This document shows positions 38,424 to 45,558 of a stretch of 64,000 nt of DNA, one piece after another. Below the pieces are notes generated by a model, which saw nothing but the letters and a program-made list of their open reading frames with translations, was not told the origin of the DNA and did not search any database. The position numbers and the translations under genes were made by a program. The stretch's first letter is position 1; the number at the start of each line of letters is the position of its first letter. Origin of the DNA: Caldilineaceae bacterium (GTDB lineage: Bacteria > Chloroflexota > Anaerolineae > Caldilineales > Caldilineaceae); contig JADLDO010000020.1 in the NCBI GenBank assembly GCA_020846635.1, forward strand, positions 62,001 to 126,000, read 5' to 3'.

Positions 38424-40067
38424 TTACTGCGTTGGGGGGAGGGGTGCTGCGGTTGCTGCGGCGGGGATTGACTGCGGGATGACGGGATTCAAGTTGCGTG
38501 GCAGCTTCGAGACAAGATCGGCGGGACGCTCAACCGGCGTCGCTGCGATTTGTTCTTCAAGCCACGTTTGATAGGCTGTGGCGCGCTCTTGATCCAGCGT
38601 TGCCTGGTCCTTCGGGTGTTCGGCGTCCTTCTCCAGCACTTCGATGATGTGATAGCCGAAGTCGCTGCGGATCGGTTCGCTGATCTCGCCGACTGCCAGG
38701 CTGAAGGCTGCCTCCTCAAAGGGAGCCACCATCGCGCCGCGGCCAAACCAGCCCATGTCCCCCTGATTGGTGGTCACGGATGGGTCGTCGCTGTACTCGG
38801 TGGCAAGGGTGGCGAAATCTTCACCATCCAACAGCCGTTGGCGCAACTCCAGCGCCAGCGAGAGGGTTTGCGCTTCATCACGCGGTTCGGGCGTAGCTTG
38901 CGGTTCTGCCGTTTCGCTTAGGGCATCTGTGCCGATGATGGCCTCCGTACCGGTAACAGCCGCCGTATCGGTTAGTTCGCCGGTTGCGGTGATCTCGCCG
39001 GTCGTGCTCTCTGTGCCGGCCTCGACGGGAACCAGGCCGGTCATTGCCCCTGTAACGCTCACTTCTTCGGTGGCGCTCACATCCTCTGTCGTGGTCATTT
39101 CCTCAGTGGATGTTGCCTCAACGCCTTCCGTGATTCCTTCCGTCGCTGTAAGCCCTGTCGTCGAGGTAATCTCGGTGGTCGGCGTTACGGGTTCTCTGAC
39201 TTCCAGGAGGATATGGCGCGCATGGACTTGCTCGGAGGTTGCTGCTACCTGCTCCTCACCGATGACTTCCTGTAGCTTTTCATTGAGCACACGCGCCGCC
39301 ACGATCGGGCGATATTCTGCCAGCGTCATGTCGGCGATGTCCTTGAGGCTCTTCTCCAATGTCTGCAATCCTGTGGTGTACTGCTCATCGCTCAGGATGG
39401 TCGAGGTAGGAGGGGGGGGCGGCGTCGGAATCGGTGTGGCCGTCGCAGTGATGACAGCATTGGCGTCCACCGTAGCGGTGGGGGTCGGCGTCCAGCTTTC
39501 GGCAGTTGTCGTAGCCGCCGCGCGTGATTCTGCTGTGGCTGTGGCTTGAGGCACTGTGATCGCGCCTTGCTGTGCCGCAACTTCCTTGCGCAAGGCTTCG
39601 TCGATCTCGGCGTCGGTGACTGTGATGCCACGCTCCGCGGCCTTCTGGCGCACGACTTCTTCGCGGATCATCTGATCCAAGACTTGCACGCCCAGGGTAA
39701 AGGGGCTGCTTAAGGTCGCTTGAATCTGGTTGATTTGGGATGCGAAAAAGCCTTGCCCACCGAATTGTTGTTCCAACTGGCTCATCTGGATCAACTGGTT
39801 CTGGAGCCGGTTTTGCTCCAAGAAGGTGCGCTTCCAGAAGTCGCGAGTCACCAGTTGGGTTTCGCCCACAGTTGCCACGGCGCTGTTAGGCCGGATGACA
39901 AACTCACTGACAAGCCCAGCAATCACCAACAGCAATGCTAGGCCCACGGCGATGCCGGTGCCTAGCATGAGTTTACGATTGCGTTCGCGCTGGCTGGCGC
40001 GTATGCGGTGCTCTTTACGCGTTAATTCACGCGGTGCTTCTTCGGGGCGTGGTTTTCGCCTCGCCAT
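38424..40067 (-). CDS. Parvulin-type foldase (PrsA/SurA-like) with split PPIase domain
   Basis: The protein is 547 residues. It has a basic N-terminus, one transmembrane segment (about 34-56), a SurA-N-like helical region (about 60-165), a Thr/Pro-rich linker (about 170-224), more helix, then a parvulin domain. The domain begins [10 protein letters not shown] (281-290) but is interrupted by about 100 residues of Thr/Glu/Val-rich repeats (about 294-396). It resumes [22 protein letters not shown], with [11 protein letters not shown] and [10 protein letters not shown]. It folds exported proteins at the outer membrane face. It starts 8 nt after rpsR, so it shares the ribosomal-protein transcript. 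Confidence 0.9.
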   Translation of the reverse strand: MARRKPRPEEAPRELTRKEHRIRASQRERNRKLMLGTGIAVGLALLLVIAGLVSEFVIRPNSAVATVGETQLVTRDFWKRTFLEQNRLQNQLIQMSQLEQQFGGQGFFASQINQIQATLSSPFTLGVQVLDQMIREEVVRQKAAERGITVTDAEIDEALRKEVAAQQGAITVPQATATAESRAAATTTAESWTPTPTATVDANAVITATATPIPTPPPPPTSTILSDEQYTTGLQTLEKSLKDIADMTLAEYRPIVAARVLNEKLQEVIGEEQVAATSEQVHARHILLEVREPVTPTTEITSTTGLTATEGITEGVEATSTEEMTTTEDVSATEEVSVTGAMTGLVPVEAGTESTTGEITATGELTDTAAVTGTEAIIGTDALSETAEPQATPEPRDEAQTLSLALELRQRLLDGEDFATLATEYSDDPSVTTNQGDMGWFGRGAMVAPFEEAAFSLAVGEISEPIRSDFGYHIIEVLEKDAEHPKDQATLDQERATAYQTWLEEQIAATPVERPADLVSKLPRNLNPVIPQSIPAAATAAPLPPTQ

Positions 40068-40075
40068 AGATCACC

Positions 40076-40540
40076 TTACCTGCGCTTGCTGCGTACGATG
40101 CGGGTTTGATCAGCCGTGTAGGGCAAGAGTGCCAAGTGACGGGCACGCTTGATGGCCTGGACGATGCGGCGCTGTACTTTGGCGCTGACACGGGTCTTGC
40201 GCCGGGAAAGGATGCGCCCTCGGCGATCCAGGAAGCGGGAGAGCAGCGGGATATTCTTGTAATCTACATCTTCGGGGCGAACGTCGCCACCGATGCGGCG
40301 ACCGCGGCCACTCTTTTCGCGCTGGACATATTCGGCAGGGCCTTCGACGACAGTCTCATCATCACCGTCATCGCCTTCAGCGTCGTCGTCACTCTCATCA
40401 TCGCTGTCGTCATCGAAATCGTCAGCCGGTTGAAACTGGCTGACTGGGCTTGGCGCAGCCGCGCGAGGAGTTTCGACCTCTGGGGTCTCCGCTGGTTCCT
40501 CGCTCGTTGGGTAAACTTGCGGGTTAATTTCGTCGCTCAT
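40076..40540 (-). CDS. rpsR: 30S ribosomal protein S18 with acidic N-terminal extension
   Basis: The protein is 154 residues, about twice the usual S18 length. The S18 core is the C-terminal ~65 residues ([13 protein letters not shown]..., then [28 protein letters not shown]). The first ~70 residues are acidic and low-complexity, with a run of Asp/Ser/Glu at about 40-67, then a Lys/Arg-Gly linker. The ATG at 40540 has AAGGA about 6 nt before it, so the extension is genuinely in the translated frame. It follows rpsF by 98 nt, with no ssb gene between. Confidence 0.95.
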   Translation of the reverse strand: MSDEINPQVYPTSEEPAETPEVETPRAAAPSPVSQFQPADDFDDDSDDESDDDAEGDDGDDETVVEGPAEYVQREKSGRGRRIGGDVRPEDVDYKNIPLLSRFLDRRGRILSRRKTRVSAKVQRRIVQAIKRARHLALLPYTADQTRIVRSKRR

Positions 40541-40638
40541 TGTAATTCCTTTATATCAGGTGTTGGTCCGGCCCATCGCATTGGCGAACCGTGTAGTTGT
40601 GTCGGGTTTCGTCGCTTGTTGCAATTCGCTGTGTGCTA

Positions 40639-40956
40639 TTATTCGCCGCTGCGGATGAGCAAATAGCGCATTACATTCTCGTTGAAGCGCAGAAGGCGAT
40701 CCAATTCCGCCGTCCCTGCCGGTGGCATCTGAAAGCGTTCCAAGATGTAGTGGCCCTCGAAGTTCTTACCAATCGGATAGGCCAATGTCCGCCGTCCCCA
40801 AATTTCGGTCGTGGTCACGGACCCGGACTGGGTCTCAATCACCTGATTGAGGCGCTCGTTAAAGTCGCGCACTCCGTCATCGTCTAATGACCCTTGCAGG
40901 ACATAGACCAGTTCATATTCTCGTTGTTCTTCCAACAATTCGAGTTCGCTGCTCAC
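40639..40956 (-). CDS. rpsF: 30S ribosomal protein S6
   Basis: The protein is 105 residues. The ferredoxin-like S6 fold is visible in YELVYVLQGSLDDDGVRDF, the Trp-Gly-Arg-Arg-Leu-Ala-Tyr-Pro-Ile motif, and GHYILERFQMP. It binds S18 and 16S rRNA in the 30S platform. The start is GTG at 40956, with GAGGG about 6 nt upstream. It heads an rpsF-rpsR-foldase unit. Confidence 0.96.
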   Translation of the reverse strand: MSSELELLEEQREYELVYVLQGSLDDDGVRDFNERLNQVIETQSGSVTTTEIWGRRTLAYPIGKNFEGHYILERFQMPPAGTAELDRLLRFNENVMRYLLIRSGE

Positions 40957-41040
40957 GTAAATCCCTCTTTCTACATTGTTTCTACACTAAGACGTGTCTC
41001 TCTATGGAGGTGCCCGCAGGACCACCCAGCGAGCAGAAAG

Positions 41041-41072
41041 AACGAGAGGCCGTAGCAATACGGCCCCTCGTT
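41041..41072 (-). terminator. Hairpin upstream of rpsF
   Basis: A 14-bp stem with one mismatch (41041-41054 with 41059-41072) lies between the cold-shock gene and rpsF on the minus strand. It is probably the terminator of the cold-shock gene; the T-tract is short. Confidence 0.55.
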
Positions 41073-41152
41073 GCAGACCATCGGTTATGGTAACACGCTG
41101 GACCCATCACTGCAAATTTTTGCGTGGGTAGATGGATTTTAGGATGCAGGGT

Positions 41153-41548
41153 TTAGTCCAGGATGGGTGGGTCGGTGTGGTCGATGATGGCGATCTCTTT
41201 GGCTGCCGGGCCGCGCTCTCCGGTTTCGACCGTGAATTCTACCAGATCACCAGGGCGCAGCGAGTTTGCTCCTTGAATATCGGAGCCGTGGGCAAAGATC
41301 TCCGGGTGGTCACGGCGCACTAGAAAGCCATAGCGTTTGCGATGGTTGTACCATTTCACCAGCCCGCGCTCGCGCCCGGCAGCGGGCAGCAACAGGCGAC
41401 AGCCAGGGCAATGGCTAGGAGGCTGTGAGGCGGGCGGCTTTGGCGATGCGCTCTTTTGCGTCTCTTTTTGTTCTTCGGCAGACCAGAGAAAGGAGATGCC
41501 ACAGCGTTCGCAGTAGCGAATCTGGTCAAAAGGATGCGGGTTGCTCAT
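41153..41548 (-). CDS. Zinc-ribbon cold-shock-domain protein
   Basis: The protein is 131 residues. The N-terminal half has Cys pairs YCERCG (Cys13/Cys16) and CPGC (Cys47/Cys50), separated by a polar linker, a probable zinc ribbon. The C-terminal half (about 58-126) is a cold-shock domain with GLVKWYNHRKRYGFLVRRDHPEIFAH in outline and LRPGDLVEFTVE. It should bind single-stranded nucleic acid, acting as an RNA chaperone or translation factor. It stands just upstream of rpsF on the same strand, separated by a terminator-like hairpin. Confidence 0.85.
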   Translation of the reverse strand: MSNPHPFDQIRYCERCGISFLWSAEEQKETQKSASPKPPASQPPSHCPGCRLLLPAAGRERGLVKWYNHRKRYGFLVRRDHPEIFAHGSDIQGANSLRPGDLVEFTVETGERGPAAKEIAIIDHTDPPILD

Positions 41549-41675
41549 GGGCTCTCTTATATGATTCTCTTAAATGACTCAGGTTATTGAGGCTGGCGAG
41601 TCCTCTTTTTTGACATCCGCCAAGCCTGCTGCTAAGATGACTCCATACTTTGATTACACTTTGATTCTTACTTCT

Positions 41676-41703
41676 TGATTATCAGAGATTGATTATCAAA
41701 GAT
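41676..41703 (+). repeat. 14-nt tandem repeat before tRNA-Cys
   Basis: Two copies of TGATTATCARAGAT (41676-41689 and 41690-41703) with one mismatch lie about 22 nt before the tRNA. They are AT-rich and could be part of the tRNA promoter. Confidence 0.55.
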
Positions 41704-41725
41704 TATTGTTGCAAGAGCAAGTTGT

Positions 41726-41796
<71 letters not shown>

Positions 41797-42266
41797 CTCT
41801 AAAATTAATTGCCCATTACAGGGCCGAACTAATTGCTGAAGCGCTAACCATTTTGTGTGGTTGGCGTTTTTTTTATTCACCCCTCTCATCTCACTATTGC
41901 ACGCTCTTCTTTGATAAATCTCGCCGAACCTTTTGGTGCTGCCAATCGTTTTCTAAAAGAGGGGCTAAGACAAGAATAAGACGCGATAGATTAAGAGCTT
42001 ACAACGACTTTACAGCTATGTATTTTCGTCTACCTTTCTATCCACCTATTTGGTGTACCCTGGTAGATAGGCAGTGCAGAGGAGGGCGACTAGACTTTAG
42101 CGTAACCCCAATCATCGTAGTGGATACCTCTTGGCTGCAACCTTAAGATCACGCAGGCGAATGAATAGGGTTCCTTCCCGTTTGGTGAAGAGAAAAGTGA
42201 AGAAGTGAAGAGAAGGCAATCGTCTTTTTTTGACTCTCTGCTTAACTCTTTTCTGGGCGCGGAGAT
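41797..42266. other. Gene-free region after tRNA-Cys
   Basis: About 470 nt without a supported gene. It contains the tRNA terminator at 41842-41874 and a purine-rich stretch with repeated GTGAAGA words near 42190-42215. The promoter of the first PBP gene lies just beyond its right edge. Confidence 0.55.
41842..41874 (+). terminator. Terminator after tRNA-Cys
   Basis: CGCTAACC pairs with GGTTGGCG (one G.T wobble), followed by eight T. Confidence 0.85.
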
Positions 42267-42280
42267 GTGGCTGGGCCTCT

Positions 42281-42289
42281 TGATATAAT
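42281..42289 (+). promoter_or_regulatory. Extended -10 promoter of the PBP operon
   Basis: TGATATAAT, an extended -10 (TGn-TATAAT), lies about 25 nt before the preferred ATG at 42315. Its position argues against the in-frame GTG at 42267 as start. Confidence 0.5.
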
Positions 42290-42314
42290 TGATGCAAAGA
42301 AATGGAACCGAAGC

Positions 42315-45300
42315 ATGACAGGTGGGATGATGAACTTAAAGAGGCTCAAACGGCAAGGCGAAGCCGCTCCATCGCGCCGGCGTCTTATGCGTTCATGGGG
42401 AACCGTTGCGCTGCTGCTGGGGATCTTGCTGAGCGGCTGTGGCGGGCGTCTGCCCGATCTATCCAATCTATCCACGGCGCTACAGTTGCCCACCGCGCTC
42501 GAAGATATGCAAGAGATTAACCTGACCGAGCTAGAGGTCAGCGATCTGACAGCGAATCTGGGTCAATATCTCGCCGCCTACAATATGCAATACTCTGTGA
42601 TGCCGCGCCGGGCATCGTCGCCGCTGGCAATTGCCGAGGCTTATTTGCGCGAATACCAGCCTGGCCCAGAGCCGCGCGTCTTTCAGACGACCATGCTTTA
42701 TGACCGCAACGGCACAAAGTTAGCGGAGATTGTGGATGAGGGCTACCGCACCTGGGTTCCATTGAGCCGTATCTCGCCCGACCTCATCCACGCGCTGCTC
42801 GCCACCGAGGATGCTACCTTCTATACAAACCCTGGCTATGACGCGCGCCGTGTTGTGGGTGCGATGATGCAAAACGCCGAGGCAGGCGAGGTGATCTCTG
42901 GAGCCAGCACAGTTACCATGCAGTTGGCACGCCAGCTTTTCTTTACCCAAGACGAACGCTATGAACAGACATTGGATCGCAAGGTCTTTGAAGCCTTGTT
43001 AGCCCAAGATTTAACCACGACCTATACCAAAGATGAAATCCTGGAGATGTACCTGAACCTGGTGCATTTTGGGCGCACAGTCTATGGCATTGAGGCAGCA
43101 GCCAATCTCTATTTCAACAAGAGCGCTGCCAGCCTGACACTCGCCGAGGCGACGCTGCTGGCCGGTATTCCCCAAGCGCCCGCCGACTATGATCCGCTCG
43201 TCAATTTTGATGCAGTCAAGCAGCGCCAGGGCGTCGTGCTGAGCCTGATGGTGCGCCACGGCTTTCTGACCCAGGCGCAGGCCAACGCGGTTTTCGCCTC
43301 GCAGCTCGTCTTGAACCCGAACATCGAGCGACCTCCGCTTTTTGCACCCCATTTTGTGCAATATGTGGCCTCAGAGGTCAACCGGATGCAGCCGGGGCAG
43401 GATGTGCGCCGGTCGGGGATGCGAATCTTTACCACGCTGGATCTCCCCATGCAGACATTGGCCCAACAGATTGTACGGGAGCAGGTACAAGCGCTGCGCC
43501 CGGTCTATGACCTGAGCAATGCGGCGTTGGTCGCGCTCAAACCGGGGACAGCCGAGATTCTCGCGATGGTGGGCAGTGCCGATTTCTATGACAATAGCAT
43601 TGCGGGTCAGGTGAATGTGGCTGTGAGCAATCGCCAACCGGGCAGTGCCATTAAGCCCATTTTATATTCCCTGGCAATGAATGATCTCCAGATTAGCCCC
43701 GCCACCATCATTTGGGATGTAGAGGCACGCTATAATCTAGACCCCACAGAGCAATATGCGCCCCTGAACTATGACAAGAGCTTCCACGGGCCGGTGACGG
43801 TACGTACGGCGTTGGCGAATTCCTATAATGTGCCGGCAGTAAAATTGTTGGATGCGGTCGGCGTGGAGCGCATGTTGGAAGGGGCGCGGGCGATGGGCAT
43901 CCGCAGCCTGACGCGTGACACCAATTGGTATGGGTTGAGCCTGACATTGGGTGGGGGTGAGGTGACATTGCTCGACCTGACCACCGCCTTTCATACCATT
44001 GCCAATGGGGGGCGCTACCAGCCGCCTCAATCCATTCTCTATACCACGGGCGCAGCCGGTGGCAATGATTTTTCCGGCGTTGTGCCCGCGCCGGTGCAGG
44101 TTATATCACCCGAATCTGCCTATTTAGTGACCAATATTCTGAGCGACAATCAGGCGCGCTTGCCGGCCTTTGGAGCAAACAGCGCCTTGCGTTTGAGCCA
44201 ACCGGCTGCTGCCAAGACCGGCACGACCACCGACTATCGGGATAATTGGACAGAAGGCTTTACGCGCTATCTGGTGACAGGGGTATGGGCGGGCAACAGC
44301 GATGGTCGCCCGATGCGTAATGTCAGCGGTGTGACGGGCGCAGCACCCATCTGGAATGCCTTTATGGAAGCCGTGTTGGCAGACCCTCAAATGTTGGCGC
44401 TGCTCGACGCGCCCACCGACCCCGCTGCCTGGGCGTTCGTTGCGCCTGCGGGCGTTGTGACGCAGAAGATTGAGTGCCCTTCGGGAATTACCTGTGCCGA
44501 GGAGGAGGTCTTTGACCGGCACTGGTTAGAGCTTGTGGGCGAGGATGCTGCACTTGCGGATAGCGCGGTCGTTGCCAACATGAACCTGCTCTATGTGAAC
44601 CGGGGGCGTGGCAATGTGCCAATGGGAGCTTGCAGCGATGACACAGGCAGCACGCGCCAATTACTGCGGCTGCCCGTGGGCCTAACACGCAGTCTTGCCC
44701 AGTTGGAAACAGCTCAGAATAGTTTGAGCACAGCCCTGGTGGCAGATGCCTCCTTCACGGACACAGAGAACAGCGCAGAGCTGCCCCTAGACGAGGAGTT
44801 ACTCAAGCGTATTCGTGATGAGCAACTAGAGGCGCTTGAATGGAGTGCAAGGCAGGGCGTCCCTCTCTATTTCGGCCCCTGCGCCCAGGTCGAGACAGTT
44901 GTGCGGCGCATCTATGGCGATTCGGTTGTCTCGATTGACATTAGCCAGTTTCGCGATGAGGTTGCCTCTGTAGACGATGTCACCGACCGTGGGGCGCGGG
45001 AAGCCGGCAACGTGACCGTCGCTGCATCGCAGGAGGTCACTGCCAAACCCTCCACCAGCTATGGCTCGGCGGGTGTGGCCCACGACTCCAGTTGTGGCGG
45101 GGATTATGTGTTGGGGTCTGTCTACAATGCGCAGGGACAGCTTATCCCCGCCGTTGCCGTGATCTACAGGGATGACTTGGGCAACCAGAACTATGCCGCC
45201 GCGGTCAATGGCGCATATCGTTTCTCAATCCCTGCGCCAGGTACGGCGCGCAACATCTATATTTCGCTGCAAGACGCTGCGGGCAATGCGGTCAGCGGTA

Positions 45301-45377
45301 CAATCACGGTTCCCCATCGCCAGGGGGGTGCTTCAGACTTGGGCTGTCATTACGTGGTTTGGCAAGGGGTGAACTGA
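42315..45377 (+). CDS. Class A penicillin-binding protein, lipoprotein type (first of pair)
   Basis: This bifunctional peptidoglycan synthase has about 1020 residues. The N-terminus is basic, then hydrophobic, ending in lipobox LLSGC (Cys42), so it is probably lipid-anchored. The glycosyltransferase 51 domain has Glu165 in ATEDATFY, GASTVTMQLAR and KDEILEMYLNLVHFG. The transpeptidase domain has Ser444-x-x-Lys (QPGSAIKP), SYN at 503-505 and KTGT at 634. After it come ~280 residues with a Cys-containing region and a C-terminal carboxypeptidase-regulatory-like beta domain (about the last 95). Starts at 42327 or 42330 are also possible. A terminator follows, before the second PBP. Confidence 0.93.
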   Translation: MTGGMMNLKRLKRQGEAAPSRRRLMRSWGTVALLLGILLSGCGGRLPDLSNLSTALQLPTALEDMQEINLTELEVSDLTANLGQYLAAYNMQYSVMPRRASSPLAIAEAYLREYQPGPEPRVFQTTMLYDRNGTKLAEIVDEGYRTWVPLSRISPDLIHALLATEDATFYTNPGYDARRVVGAMMQNAEAGEVISGASTVTMQLARQLFFTQDERYEQTLDRKVFEALLAQDLTTTYTKDEILEMYLNLVHFGRTVYGIEAAANLYFNKSAASLTLAEATLLAGIPQAPADYDPLVNFDAVKQRQGVVLSLMVRHGFLTQAQANAVFASQLVLNPNIERPPLFAPHFVQYVASEVNRMQPGQDVRRSGMRIFTTLDLPMQTLAQQIVREQVQALRPVYDLSNAALVALKPGTAEILAMVGSADFYDNSIAGQVNVAVSNRQPGSAIKPILYSLAMNDLQISPATIIWDVEARYNLDPTEQYAPLNYDKSFHGPVTVRTALANSYNVPAVKLLDAVGVERMLEGARAMGIRSLTRDTNWYGLSLTLGGGEVTLLDLTTAFHTIANGGRYQPPQSILYTTGAAGGNDFSGVVPAPVQVISPESAYLVTNILSDNQARLPAFGANSALRLSQPAAAKTGTTTDYRDNWTEGFTRYLVTGVWAGNSDGRPMRNVSGVTGAAPIWNAFMEAVLADPQMLALLDAPTDPAAWAFVAPAGVVTQKIECPSGITCAEEEVFDRHWLELVGEDAALADSAVVANMNLLYVNRGRGNVPMGACSDDTGSTRQLLRLPVGLTRSLAQLETAQNSLSTALVADASFTDTENSAELPLDEELLKRIRDEQLEALEWSARQGVPLYFGPCAQVETVVRRIYGDSVVSIDISQFRDEVASVDDVTDRGAREAGNVTVAASQEVTAKPSTSYGSAGVAHDSSCGGDYVLGSVYNAQGQLIPAVAVIYRDDLGNQNYAAAVNGAYRFSIPAPGTARNIYISLQDAAGNAVSGTITVPHRQGGASDLGCHYVVWQGVN

Positions 45378-45440
45378 GCGGCAGTAGGCAATTTCGCAAT
45401 TTTCCTCAATTGGAACATAATCATAGGCTGTAGACGTTTT

Positions 45441-45480
45441 GCCCATGCGCGGGGCTGATCCCGCATGGGCATTTCTTTTC
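45441..45480 (+). terminator. Terminator or attenuator between the two PBP genes
   Basis: GCCCATGCG-CGGG pairs with CCCGCATGGGC (one bulge), followed by ATTTCTTTTC. Confidence 0.7.
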
Positions 45481-45558
45481 ATTGAGCTATCGACAACTGT
45501 GTCATCAATCACTTCACAACCAACATCCCAAAACGCTCCAGCCCTGCATTGGAGCCTC

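Noticed and set aside
45439..45558. ATG at 45439 as the start of the second PBP
   Set aside because: It falls at the edge of a terminator hairpin, lacks a ribosome-binding site and would place ~70 residues before the lipobox; a TTG at 45559 fits better.
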